Part shown: in pieces, positions 33,035-42,887 of the stretch
Numbering within the stretch: position 1 is the first letter of the stretch
Layout of the letters: each line of letters begins with the position of its first letter
Assembly (NCBI RefSeq): GCF_029238095.1
Contig: NZ_JAQWGS010000027.1
Location: forward strand, 1-64,000
DNA: 64,000 nucleotides
DNA from: Lacinutrix sp.
Lineage (GTDB): Bacteria; Bacteroidota; Bacteroidia; Flavobacteriales; Flavobacteriaceae
Direction of reading: 5' to 3'
The notes under the pieces: model-generated
What the model was told of the DNA's origin: nothing
What the model saw: the letters and a program-made list of their open reading frames with translations, nothing else
Database searches by the model: none
Made by a program: the position numbers and the translations under genes

Positions 33035-34159
33035 ATGAACAAATTAGCGACTATATTAATGATTATTCTCTTTGCCAACACTTCGCTTTCTCAAAACAAC
33101 AACTATTCCAAATTATGGAGTGACGTTGAAAATTTTGAAGTTGAAGGTCTACCAAAATCTGCTTTAAAAGTTTTAGAGAAAATAGAGACTATTGCAAAAG
33201 CCGAAAATAATGCACCACAGCTTATTAAAATAATGCTCTTTAAAAGTAAGTTTATGCTTACTCTAGAAGAGGATGCGCAGCTTAATATTATAAATGCGTT
33301 TAGAGCAGAAATTAAAGTAAGCCAAGCACCAACTAAAAACGTGTTAGAAAACATTCTAGCCACTTTATATTGGCAATATTTTCAGCAAAACCGATGGAAA
33401 TTTTATAATCGTACAAAAACTAACGAGAAAGTAGACACGGTAGATTTTAGAACTTGGGATTTAGAAACCTTATTTGAAGAAGTACACACGCATTATAAAA
33501 ATTCTCTAGACAACGGATTGATTTTACAGCAAACCAGTTTAGAAAATTTTGATGTTGTTATAGATAAACAAAAAGATTCTAGAATTTATAGACCAACACT
33601 TTTCGATTTTTTAGCACACAATGCGCTTATATTCTATAAACATCAAGAAAGTAAAATCACAAGACCTGCTTATAAGTTTAGTATCGATGATGCTGCTTAC
33701 CTCTCGCCTGCTAATGAATATGCTAGGTTAAAAATAAAATCTAAAGACACGTTATCTCTAGAGTTAAATGCTATAAAATTATATCAAGATTTAATTAAAT
33801 TCCATTTAAAAGACAAAGCGCCTTACGCACTGGCAGACGCTAATAAAGAACGCTTAGATTTTGTAAAACAACATGCTACATTTAAAGCTAAAGATTCGGT
33901 TTACATTGCTGCACTTGAAGCTGAAATAGAAAAACATAATAAACACGAAGTCTCTACTTTATATGCTTTTAAATTAGCTTCAATTTTAAAGACTCAAGGT
34001 ATTTCTTACAAAGCTGAAACCAATGCAGAAGTACGTTGGAAAATTAAAAAAGCGATTGCTATTTGCGATGCAGCTATTTCAAAATCCAGTATACTTATAG
34101 GTCACTTCTTCTGCGATACCAAAAACATTAGAACACAACCAAGGAATAAACGCATTTAA
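33035..34159 (+). pseudogene. Truncated N-terminal part of an alpha-2-macroglobulin family protein
   Basis: NNYSKLWSDVENFEVEGLPKSALKVLEKIETIAKAENNAPQLIKIMLFKSKF...ILATLYWQYFQQNRWKFYNRTKT...DFRTWDL resembles the N-terminus of very large flavobacterial A2M proteins; homology-like sequence ends near 34087, then 24 unrelated codons to stop. Confidence 0.75.
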
Positions 34160-34309
34160 TGCTTCAAATGGATATTTAAAAATTACATACCAATATGGAA
34201 ATGCTCCATTATTTTGAAAACATATAAATAGTATGAAATAGATAAAAAGAAATCTAAAACCTATTTTTTGAAATTTTGACCATTGAGGTGCTAAGTTTTC
34301 AATTTTCAT
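34079..34309 (-). pseudogene. Truncated N-terminal part of a DoxX-like membrane protein
   Basis: MKIENLAPQWSKFQKIGFRFLFIYFILFICFQNNGAFPYW... ends abruptly ...AEEVTYKYTGF* at the same junction as the opposite-strand truncated gene. Confidence 0.6.
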
Positions 34310-34449
34310 GTAAAGTTTAATATTTATTAAACCTAAAAATAATGAAAATATAATTATTTAGAATATTAAAATAACTGTTCGTGATTATTTTAGATTTTAA
34401 TATCTTTAACATATTGTATTTATTTTTAATTAAAAAAACGATTTAGAAT

Positions 34450-34899
34450 ATGTTACTTTATAAAAAAACACAATACGGAAAACTAGTTATAATAATATTA
34501 ACTGTTGTGGTAATTTCTATTCTAACACCTTTTATTCTACAATCTGGAGACAACCCAATATCATGGTTTTATTTAGCCTCTATTGTATTACTCTTACTTT
34601 TAGTTGCCTTAACATTTTACAAATTGACTATTACAATAGATCATGAAAAAATAGAAGCTAAATTTGGCATAGGTTTACTTAAACGTTCACTAAAAATTAA
34701 AGATATTAATTATGATTCTATAGAAAGCATTAAAGTACCTGCTCTTTATGGAATTGGTATTAGATTAACACCTCATGGCTGGTTATATAATGTAAGTATT
34801 GGAAATGCTATTAAAATAAAATCTAACAATAAAACGTTTTTTGTAGGTACGGAAGATTTTAAAACCATTCATTCAGTTTTACTGAAGCTTAAAAAATAA
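34450..34899 (+). CDS. Small membrane protein, bacterial PH-domain-like
   Basis: Two N-terminal TM segments, then FYKLTITIDHEKIEAKFGIGLLKRSLKIKDI...KTFFVGTEDFKTI. Confidence 0.55.
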   Translation: MLLYKKTQYGKLVIIILTVVVISILTPFILQSGDNPISWFYLASIVLLLLLVALTFYKLTITIDHEKIEAKFGIGLLKRSLKIKDINYDSIESIKVPALYGIGIRLTPHGWLYNVSIGNAIKIKSNNKTFFVGTEDFKTIHSVLLKLKK

Positions 34900-35013
34900 T
34901 CTTATCACTTTTAAGTATTCTATTTGTAAATCAATACATTAAATTACAAAATATAAGGTATTGAAGTAGACGTTCCAAAACGATATTCTCAAAATTTTAA
35001 AAAAAATAGAATT

Positions 35014-36009
35014 TTAATTTAAAGCTTCCCAAAGCAAATCTTTAAGTTCTACTAGTCCTTGTTGGGCAACACTTGAAATAAATAAATAAGGTATTGGTAA
35101 TTCGTTATCCAATTCTACTTTAAGCTCAGCTTGTAACTCATCATCTAACATATCGCATTTAGAGATGGCTACAAATCTATCTTTATCTAGCATTTCTGGA
35201 TTATAACGACGTAGTTCGTCTAATAATATATCGTACTGTTTTTTAATATCTGGAGCATCTGCAGGAATTAAAAATAATAAAATAGAGTTACGTTCTATAT
35301 GACGTAAAAAATAATATCCTAAACCTTTACCTTCTGCAGCACCTTCTATAATTCCAGGAATATCTGCCATTACAAAACTCTGGAATTCACGATGCTTTAC
35401 AATTCCTAAATTTGGTTTTAGTGTAGTAAACTCGTAATCTGCAATTTTTGGTTTTGCTGAAGTAACAACAGATAGCAATGTAGATTTTCCTGCATTTGGA
35501 AACCCAACCAATCCAACATCTGCTAATAATTTAAGTTCTAGAGTAATGTCCTTTTCTTCCATTGGAATTCCAGGCTGTGCATAACGTGGTGTTTGGTTTG
35601 TAGAACTTTTAAAATGCCAGTTTCCACGACCTCCTTTTCCGCCTTGCGCTACAATTCTCTCTTCTCCTTCTTCGGTAATCTCAAAAAGCGTCTCGTCGGT
35701 TTCTGTATCTTTAACTACAGTTCCTAAAGGCACCTCTACATACATGTCTTCACCATCTGCTCCTGTACTTCTACCACTACTTCCACTACCTCCATGTCCA
35801 GCACGAATGTGTCTTTTGTATTTTAAGTGTATTAATGTCCAAAGATTAGAGTTTCCTCTTAAAATCACGTGTCCTCCTCGTCCACCATCACCACCATCTG
35901 GTCCACCTTTTGCAAGATATTTCTCGCGATGTAAATGTGTAGAACCTTGACCTCCTTTTCCAGAGCTAACGTGCATTTTTACGTAATCAACAAAATTTCC
36001 TTCTGTCAT
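35014..36009 (-). CDS. obgE: GTPase ObgE/CgtA
   Basis: [69 protein letters not shown]. Confidence 0.95.
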   Translation of the reverse strand: MTEGNFVDYVKMHVSSGKGGQGSTHLHREKYLAKGGPDGGDGGRGGHVILRGNSNLWTLIHLKYKRHIRAGHGGSGSSGRSTGADGEDMYVEVPLGTVVKDTETDETLFEITEEGEERIVAQGGKGGRGNWHFKSSTNQTPRYAQPGIPMEEKDITLELKLLADVGLVGFPNAGKSTLLSVVTSAKPKIADYEFTTLKPNLGIVKHREFQSFVMADIPGIIEGAAEGKGLGYYFLRHIERNSILLFLIPADAPDIKKQYDILLDELRRYNPEMLDKDRFVAISKCDMLDDELQAELKVELDNELPIPYLFISSVAQQGLVELKDLLWEALN

Positions 36010-36092
36010 TTTTCTAAGTTATAAGTTTAGAGTTATAAGTTAAAAGTTGTTCACTCTAGTACTTACTCAGTTTTTAGTTTCGTTATAAAAAA

Positions 36093-37202
36093 CTATAATT
36101 TATCGATAGCAGCACATAAACGTTCTGTAATGGCTTCAATACTACCAAAACCATCTACACCAAAATATTTATCTTGAGCAGAATAATAATCTTTTAAAAT
36201 AGCTGTTTTTGTATAATACTCTTTAATACGGTTTCTTATAATACTCTCATCTGCATCATCTGATCTTCCACTAGATTTTCCACGTTCAAGGAGTCTTTCA
36301 ACTAGAACTTCATCTTCAACTTCTAAAGCAATCATGGCATTAATTTGAGAGTCTTTACTTTCCATGAGTTTATCTAAAGCTTCTGCTTGTGTATTTGTTC
36401 TTGGAAAACCATCAAAAATAAACCCATTTGCATCAGTATTTTTTTCTACTTCAGCATTCAACATGTCTATGGTTACTTGGTCTGGCACTAACTCGCCTTT
36501 ATCCATATACGATTTAGCTAAAATTCCAAGGGCAGTTTCATTTTTTATATTAAATCTAAATACATCTCCTGTAGAAATATGTACAAGATTATATTTTTCT
36601 TTTAAAAAATTGGCTTGAGTACCTTTACCTGCTCCTGGAGGTCCAAATAATACTAAATTTGTCATGTGTTGCGTTGTTTTTATTTGATATACTTCTGGCA
36701 AGTCTCTTCCTAAACCATCATAATCTAAACCGTAACCAACTATAAATTTATTAGGAATTTCTATACCAACATAATGAATTTTAAAGTCTTTTTTATAAGC
36801 TTCTGGTTTGTAAAACAAGGTTGCTATAAGCAATTGTTTTACACCTTCGTTTTTAAATATTCTGTGAATTTCATGAAGCGTTTTACCTGTATCTATAATA
36901 TCTTCAAGAATAACTACAGTTCTTCCAGTCAAGTCTTGTGTTAAACCTATTAAACGCTGTATATCGTCTGAAGATTTTACACCTTCATAAGATGCTAATT
37001 TAATAAAAGTGACCTCACAAGGTTTTGGGTATTTCTTTACAAAATCGCTAACTACCATAAACGAACCGTTTAAAACACCAATAAACACTGGTATTTCGTC
37101 GCCTAAATCGTTTGCAAGTTCTTCTGCCATTTTAGACACAGCAGCGTCTATTTCTTTAGCAGAAATAAAAGGCTTAAAATATTTGTCGTGCAGCTTAATC
37201 AT
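36093..37202 (-). CDS. In-frame fusion: hypoxanthine phosphoribosyltransferase (N-term) plus adenylate kinase (C-term)
   Basis: PRPP motif TVVILEDIIDTGKTLHEI (HPRT) followed without a stop by MTNLVLFGPPGAGKGTQANFLKEKY...GFIFDGFPRTNTQAEAL (Adk). Confidence 0.93.
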   Translation of the reverse strand: MIKLHDKYFKPFISAKEIDAAVSKMAEELANDLGDEIPVFIGVLNGSFMVVSDFVKKYPKPCEVTFIKLASYEGVKSSDDIQRLIGLTQDLTGRTVVILEDIIDTGKTLHEIHRIFKNEGVKQLLIATLFYKPEAYKKDFKIHYVGIEIPNKFIVGYGLDYDGLGRDLPEVYQIKTTQHMTNLVLFGPPGAGKGTQANFLKEKYNLVHISTGDVFRFNIKNETALGILAKSYMDKGELVPDQVTIDMLNAEVEKNTDANGFIFDGFPRTNTQAEALDKLMESKDSQINAMIALEVEDEVLVERLLERGKSSGRSDDADESIIRNRIKEYYTKTAILKDYYSAQDKYFGVDGFGSIEAITERLCAAIDKL

Positions 37203-37224
37203 TATTTTACTTTAAGGAAAGTGG

Positions 37225-37232
37225 CAAAGATA
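37225..37232 (-). promoter_or_regulatory. -7 element TATCTTTG upstream of hpt-adk
   Basis: TAnnTTTG 22 nt from the start codon; no clean -33 TTG. Confidence 0.4.
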
Positions 37233-37362
37233 CGTATTTGTTAATCGAAATACGATTTTTGGTTTATCATTTTAGGGCTGATTTATTTTATAAAATGTAT
37301 TTTTGTGTTATATAATATTATTATTTAATAATTAAAAAGTTTACCACTTTTGTGGCAATACA

Positions 37363-38517
37363 ATGAACTATTTCTCTTCAGATTTTAAATTAGGTATTCT
37401 TGGTGGTGGCCAACTAGGCAAAATGATGCTTTACAGCACTAGAAAATTTGATATTCAAACCTATGTATTAGATCCAAATGATGAAGCGCCTTGCAAAATA
37501 GCTTGCAATACATTTATTCAAGGTGATTTAATGGATTTTGATACTGTTTACAACTTTGGTAAACAAGTAGATGTTTTAACTTTTGAAATTGAAAACGTAA
37601 ATGTTGATGCCCTAGAAAAACTTGAAAAAGATGGCATAAAAGTATTTCCTAGTTCAAAGAATTTAAGAGTAATACAGAATAAAGCAAAACAAAAATTATT
37701 TTATTTAGACCATAATTTACCTACTTCAGAGTTTTCTCGATTTGCCTACGCTTCAGAAATTGAAGATGCGGTTTTAAATGGTGGTTTACATTTTCCTTTT
37801 GTTTGGAAGAGTGCACAATTTGGTTACGATGGTAATGGCGTAAAAGTCGTACGCAATTTAAATGATTTAAAAGGATTACCAGCTGGCGAATGTATAGCTG
37901 AGGAACTTATAGATTTTAAAAACGAATTGGCTGTAATTGTTGCTAGAACTCCAGATGGCGATGTTAAAACATATCCTGTTGTAGAAATGGAATTTCATCC
38001 AGAAGCCAACCAAGTAGAATATGTAATTTGTCCTGCAAGAATTACAGATGATGTGGCTAAAAAAGCACAAGATATTGCCTTAAAAGTGTCTCAAGCTTTT
38101 AATCATGTTGGATTGTTGGCAGTAGAGATGTTTCAAACTAAAAATGACGACATTTTAATAAACGAAGTCGCACCAAGACCACATAATTCTGGTCACCAAA
38201 CTATTGAAGCCAGTTACACCTCTCAATTCGAACAGCATATTCGTGCTATTTTAAACTTACCTTTAGGCAAAACCGAAAGTAAAGTTGGTGGCATTATGGT
38301 AAATCTAGTTGGAGCAGAAGGATATACAGGTGATGTTTTATATGAAAACATTGCAGATATTATGAAAATGGAAGGCGTAACACCACATATTTATGGTAAA
38401 AAACAAACCAGACCTTTTCGTAAAATGGGACACGTAACTATAGTAAATGAAAATTTAAATACAGCACGTAAAATTGCTGAAGATGTAAAAAAGACGATTA
38501 AAGTAATAAGTAAATAA
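37363..38517 (+). CDS. purK: 5-(carboxyamino)imidazole ribonucleotide synthase
   Basis: KLGILGGGQLGKMM...NEVAPRPHNSGHQTIEASYTSQFEQHIRAI. Confidence 0.95.
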   Translation: MNYFSSDFKLGILGGGQLGKMMLYSTRKFDIQTYVLDPNDEAPCKIACNTFIQGDLMDFDTVYNFGKQVDVLTFEIENVNVDALEKLEKDGIKVFPSSKNLRVIQNKAKQKLFYLDHNLPTSEFSRFAYASEIEDAVLNGGLHFPFVWKSAQFGYDGNGVKVVRNLNDLKGLPAGECIAEELIDFKNELAVIVARTPDGDVKTYPVVEMEFHPEANQVEYVICPARITDDVAKKAQDIALKVSQAFNHVGLLAVEMFQTKNDDILINEVAPRPHNSGHQTIEASYTSQFEQHIRAILNLPLGKTESKVGGIMVNLVGAEGYTGDVLYENIADIMKMEGVTPHIYGKKQTRPFRKMGHVTIVNENLNTARKIAEDVKKTIKVISK

Positions 38518-38519
38518 TT

Positions 38520-39005
38520 ATGAGCAAAGTAAGCGTAATCATGGGAAGCGATAGCGACCTTCCAGTAATGCAAGAAGCAATAGATATATTAAAAGGTTTT
38601 GATATTGAAGTTGAAGTAGATATTGTATCGGCACATAGAACACCAGAAAAACTTTTCGATTATGGTAAAAATGCACACACACGTGGCATAAAAGTTATTA
38701 TAGCTGGTGCTGGTGGTGCTGCACATTTACCAGGAATGGTAGCTTCTTTATCGCCTTTACCTGTAATTGGTGTTCCTGTAAAAAGCAGGAATTCTATAGA
38801 TGGTTGGGATTCTATTCTATCTATTTTACAAATGCCAGGAGGTGTTCCTGTTGCAACAGTTGCTTTAAATGGTGCAAAAAATGCTGGGATTTTAGCTGCA
38901 CAAATAATTGGATCTAGCGACCAATGTGTTTTAGATAAAATAACAACCTATAAAGAAGGCTTAAAACTTAAAGTTGAAACAGCTTCTAAGAACTTAAATA
39001 TATAA
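38520..39005 (+). CDS. purE: 5-(carboxyamino)imidazole ribonucleotide mutase
   Basis: VSVIMGSDSDLPVMQEA...VSAHRTPEKLFDY...IAGAGGAAHLPGMVAS. Confidence 0.96.
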   Translation: MSKVSVIMGSDSDLPVMQEAIDILKGFDIEVEVDIVSAHRTPEKLFDYGKNAHTRGIKVIIAGAGGAAHLPGMVASLSPLPVIGVPVKSRNSIDGWDSILSILQMPGGVPVATVALNGAKNAGILAAQIIGSSDQCVLDKITTYKEGLKLKVETASKNLNI

Positions 39006-39011
39006 AAATAT

Positions 39012-39035
39012 AAAAGCCCAGTCTCCTGGGCTTTT
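39012..39035 (+). terminator. Rho-independent terminator after purKE
   Basis: AAAAGCCCA-gtctcc-TGGGCTTTT. Confidence 0.85.
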
Positions 39036-39212
39036 AATCGCTATTAATCTTTCTATCTATGAGTAAAACTCACATAAAAAAACTTATAGCAAAACTCTTA
39101 ATTTGCATTTAGTTGAAAGAAAACAGAAGTAATTCTTCAAGGTTTTTCGGTTATATACAAAAATAATCGATTAAAAGCGATTTATATTCTGGCTTTTATT
39201 TGAATTTGAGAC

Positions 39213-39245
39213 AAAAAAAAGCCTCAAATAAATTTGAGGCTTTTT
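39213..39245. terminator. Bidirectional terminator-like hairpin
   Basis: AAAAAAAAGCCTCAAA-taaa-TTTGAGGCTTTTT. Confidence 0.75.
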
Positions 39246-39374
39246 ATCGCTATTAATCAATAATTTTTAAGAGAGTAACCAGCTCTCAAGAAAAAATCTG
39301 ATGCAAATTTAAAAGATATTTTCAATTTTTTGCATCTTTTAACTAAATTTTATTAAAAAATTAATCATCACATC

Positions 39375-41408
39375 ATGAATATATTAACAAAAAAATTTTC
39401 TAATCCATATAATTCGGCTCCATTTACCCAAATTAACAATGAAAATTTTAAGCCAGCTATTATTGAGCTTATTGAAGAAACAAAACGAGAAATAGAAGCA
39501 ATTACAAATAACCAAGCCCTTCCTACTTTCGAAAATACTATAGAAGCGTTAGAATTTTCTGGACAGCAATTAGATCGAGTCACTAGCATTTTTTTTAATC
39601 TTAATTCTGCCGAAACGAGTGACGATATTCAAAAAATTGCGCAAGAAGTCTCTCCAATACTTTCAGAATTTGGTAATGATATTACTTTAAACGCAGCCTT
39701 ATTTAAGCGTGTAAAAGCTATTTACTACAAAAAAAACAATTTAAAACTAACTACAGAACAGCAAACCTTATTAGACAAAAAATACAAAAGCTTTTCTAGA
39801 AATGGCGCCAACTTAAATGAAGTTGATAAAGCTAGACTTCGAGAAATAGACAAAAAACTAGCAAAACTAAAACTACAATTTGGTGAAAATGTTTTAGCCG
39901 AAACCAATAAATATGAATTACACCTAACTAATGAAAACGATTTGTCTGGCTTACCTGAAGGTGCAAAAGAAGCTGCAAAACAATTAGCAGAAAGCAAACA
40001 AAAAGATGGTTGGCTAATAACTTTAGATTACCCAAGTTATATACCGTTTATGACTTATGCAGATAATAGAAATCTAAGACAAGAGCTTTCTAAAGCTGCA
40101 GGAAGTAAAGCCTTTAAAAACGACGATTTAGATAACCAAAACATTGTTTTAGAGATTGCTAATCTACGTTTTAAACGTGCTAATTTATTAGGTTATAAAA
40201 CACATGCGCACTTTGTTTTAGAAGAACGCATGGCAGAAACACCAAAAAAAGTTCTTGAGTTTCTAAACGAATTACTTGAGAAAGCAAAACCAGCTGCAGA
40301 AAACGAATATAAAAACCTTGAAAACTTTGCCAAAAAAACAGATAAGATAGATCGATTAGAAAAATGGGATTCTGCTTACTATTCTGAAAAATTAAAACAA
40401 GAATTATTCAGTTTAGACGATGAGCAGTTAAAACCATACTTTAAATTGGAAAATGTTATAGAAGGCGCATTTATAGTAGCTAAAAAATTGTTCGGTTTGC
40501 AATTTGAAAAAATAAACAACATCGATAAATATCATGGAGATGTATTAACCTATAAAGTAACAGACAATAATGGTGATTTAGTTTCTATTTTTTATGCAGA
40601 TTTCTTCCCAAGAAAAGGAAAAAGAAATGGTGCTTGGATGACGAGTTATAAACCACAATTTATAAAAGATGGAAAAGAGGAAAGACCTCATGTTTCTATT
40701 GTTTGCAATTTTACAAAACCTACAAAAAGCAAGCCTTCATTATTAACATTTAACGAGGTTACAACACTCTTTCACGAATTCGGCCATGCTTTACATGGTA
40801 TGCTTGCAAAAACAACTTATCCAAGTTTATCTGGCACAAGTGTTTACTGGGATTTTGTTGAGTTGCCTAGCCAAGTTATGGAAAACTGGTGCTACGAAAA
40901 AGAAGCTTTAGAGCTTTTTGCAAAGCATTACGAAACAGGAGAAATTATACCAATAGATTTGGTAAATAAAATTAAAGAGTCTGCCACTTTTCATGAAGGT
41001 TTGCAAACGTTAAGACAAATTAGTTTTGGCTTATTAGATATGGCTTGGCATGCAGGAGAGTCGCCAGAGACTATTAAAAATGTGAAGGCTTTTGAAAACG
41101 ACGCATTTAAAAACACCAACTTATTTCCTGATGTAAAAGAAAATTGTATGAGTACTGCATTTGCTCATATTTTTCAAGGTGGTTATAGTTCTGGATACTA
41201 CAGCTATAAATGGGCAGAAGTATTAGATGCAGATGCATTCGATTATTTTAAACAGGAAGGTATTTTTAATAAAAATATTGCAAACAAATTTAAAGAACAC
41301 GTATTGTCAAAAGGCGGAACAGAAAATCCAATGACATTATACAAGCGCTTTAGAGGTCAGGAACCAAAACCAGAAGCATTGCTAAAACGTGCAGGATTAA
41401 TAAAATAA
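39375..41408 (+). CDS. M3 family metallopeptidase (oligopeptidase / dipeptidyl carboxypeptidase-like)
   Basis: HExxH motif TLFHEFGHALHGMLAKTTYPSLSGTSVYWDFVELPSQVMENW. Confidence 0.93.
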   Translation: MNILTKKFSNPYNSAPFTQINNENFKPAIIELIEETKREIEAITNNQALPTFENTIEALEFSGQQLDRVTSIFFNLNSAETSDDIQKIAQEVSPILSEFGNDITLNAALFKRVKAIYYKKNNLKLTTEQQTLLDKKYKSFSRNGANLNEVDKARLREIDKKLAKLKLQFGENVLAETNKYELHLTNENDLSGLPEGAKEAAKQLAESKQKDGWLITLDYPSYIPFMTYADNRNLRQELSKAAGSKAFKNDDLDNQNIVLEIANLRFKRANLLGYKTHAHFVLEERMAETPKKVLEFLNELLEKAKPAAENEYKNLENFAKKTDKIDRLEKWDSAYYSEKLKQELFSLDDEQLKPYFKLENVIEGAFIVAKKLFGLQFEKINNIDKYHGDVLTYKVTDNNGDLVSIFYADFFPRKGKRNGAWMTSYKPQFIKDGKEERPHVSIVCNFTKPTKSKPSLLTFNEVTTLFHEFGHALHGMLAKTTYPSLSGTSVYWDFVELPSQVMENWCYEKEALELFAKHYETGEIIPIDLVNKIKESATFHEGLQTLRQISFGLLDMAWHAGESPETIKNVKAFENDAFKNTNLFPDVKENCMSTAFAHIFQGGYSSGYYSYKWAEVLDADAFDYFKQEGIFNKNIANKFKEHVLSKGGTENPMTLYKRFRGQEPKPEALLKRAGLIK

Positions 41409-41443
41409 TTTACTTTGCATTAAATTATAAAACAATCATTTTA

Positions 41444-41479
41444 AAAAGACGTTAAATTATATATAACGTCTTTTTTTTT
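41444..41479 (+). terminator. Rho-independent terminator after the M3 peptidase
   Basis: AAAGACGTTA-aattatata-TAACGTCTTT followed by a T tract. Confidence 0.8.
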
Positions 41480-41710
41480 ATGAAAATACTTAAAGTAATT
41501 TTTCACTTTCTACTAATCTTACTACTAACAATAGTAACACAAGCAAAACAAGCTCAAGTTTTCGAAATGAAAACCATCTTAAATTACGAAACTGAAGCTA
41601 TTTGTAATGAATTAAATATTACAGCGTCTAATCTATGGGTAATTATACACAGAGCACGAACTGCTATGGCTGGTTGTCTAGAAAAAAAATTGGTTTTAAA
41701 AAATGAGTAA
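41480..41710 (+). pseudogene. Chimeric remnant: foreign hydrophobic N-terminus fused to region 4 of a sigma-70 factor
   Basis: Residues 1-21 MKILKVIFHFLLILLLTIVTQ are TM/signal-like; residues 23 onward KQAQVFEMKTILNYETEAICNELNITASNLWVIIHRARTAM are a sigma region 4 helix-turn-helix; regions 1-3 absent. Confidence 0.75.
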
Positions 41711-41960
41711 TAAAATATTTCTAAGCTGTGAAGAGGCAAACCATACTTGCGATAAAACGCAGTATAACGATGCTACACTGTGGGAAAAAATTAAGCTTAC
41801 ACTACATTTAGCATACTGTGTCGCTTGTAGAAAATATACAAAAAACAACACAAAACTTACTCATTTAATTAAGCAGAAATCTGTAAAATTAGATATTAAA
41901 GAAAAAACTAAAATGCAATCTGTTTTAGATAAAGAATTAGCAAAGCAGAACAATAATTAA
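41703..41960 (+). CDS. Small Cys-rich protein, putative anti-sigma-type partner of the truncated sigma gene
   Basis: ANHTCDKTQYNDATLWEKIKLTLHLAYCVACRKYTKNNTKL; overlaps the sigma remnant as in sigma/anti-sigma pairs. Confidence 0.65.
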   Translation: MSNKIFLSCEEANHTCDKTQYNDATLWEKIKLTLHLAYCVACRKYTKNNTKLTHLIKQKSVKLDIKEKTKMQSVLDKELAKQNNN

Positions 41961-42767
41961 CCAAAATATTGGAATACTTTCTACCCAAAAGGAACTGTAG
42001 TAACGGTTCCTTTTTTTATTCGTAAAGACCAGAAATATAGCAGTAATAAATGTAATAATTGATGAACTAGTAATATTACAGTTGCTTAATTCATCTTTAA
42101 AAAATTCAGCAAAAAAGAAAACCATTAAAAATATTAATCCAAATAGCTTTGTAAGCTTTACTCCTATTTTTTGTGGTATTGTAGCTAATTTTAAACTATC
42201 GTACTTTAAGTCTCTAATCTCAAAAGGCAACATTAATACTATTACAAAAATAAAATATTGAAATGCAGTAATAAAAACATCTGCATTAAAGGTAAACTCG
42301 TTGTTAATTAGAGGTAAAAAAACAGTAACTCCTGTCCAAACAAAAGCAATAATATACACTTTAATTCCACTAACATCACGCAAGTTTTGCTGGTTATCTA
42401 AATAAAAATCTTTTGGGATAAATGGAAAGGCGTATAAAAAAGTAATTACTCCAAAAGCTAGAATATATATTAAAGATTTAAAGGGTAGTTGTAATGCATA
42501 ATAACATAAAAACGCAAAACAAATAAAAGAGAATATTTGTATGGCCTTTAATGATTGTGTTAAACTTCTGTGATGAAATTTTGCAATCCCAAAATATTTC
42601 ACAAAATTATAAGCAGTAATGGTAGCGTAAAAAATAAAATACAAGATGTTTTCATCGTATAAAATGTTGAATCTTTTTAACGTAATAAAACTCATAGCAT
42701 ACACGGCTAAAGCAACATGAACACTACTATTTAAATAAAAATCAAAAAACTGTTTAATTACTCGCAT
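41937..42767 (-). CDS. UbiA-like prenyltransferase-family membrane protein
   Basis: Multi-TM; AVYAMSFITLKRFNI...FVIVLMLPFEIRDLKYDSLKLATIPQKIGVKLTKLFG. Confidence 0.55.
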   Translation of the reverse strand: MRVIKQFFDFYLNSSVHVALAVYAMSFITLKRFNILYDENILYFIFYATITAYNFVKYFGIAKFHHRSLTQSLKAIQIFSFICFAFLCYYALQLPFKSLIYILAFGVITFLYAFPFIPKDFYLDNQQNLRDVSGIKVYIIAFVWTGVTVFLPLINNEFTFNADVFITAFQYFIFVIVLMLPFEIRDLKYDSLKLATIPQKIGVKLTKLFGLIFLMVFFFAEFFKDELSNCNITSSSIITFITAIFLVFTNKKRNRYYSSFWVESIPIFWLIIVLLC

Positions 42768-42853
42768 TAAACAAAGTTAAGCAAACTGTTAATAAAGGAG
42801 TTAAATGGTTAAAAACTTTCATTTATTTAAGAAATAATACCTTAAGTTTTCAT

Positions 42854-42861
42854 TATTTTTG
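42854..42861 (+). promoter_or_regulatory. -7 element TATTTTTG upstream of gcvP
   Basis: TAnnTTTG 26 nt from the start codon; no clean -33 TTG. Confidence 0.4.
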
Positions 42862-42887
42862 CATCACTAAATTTACACACAATTATA

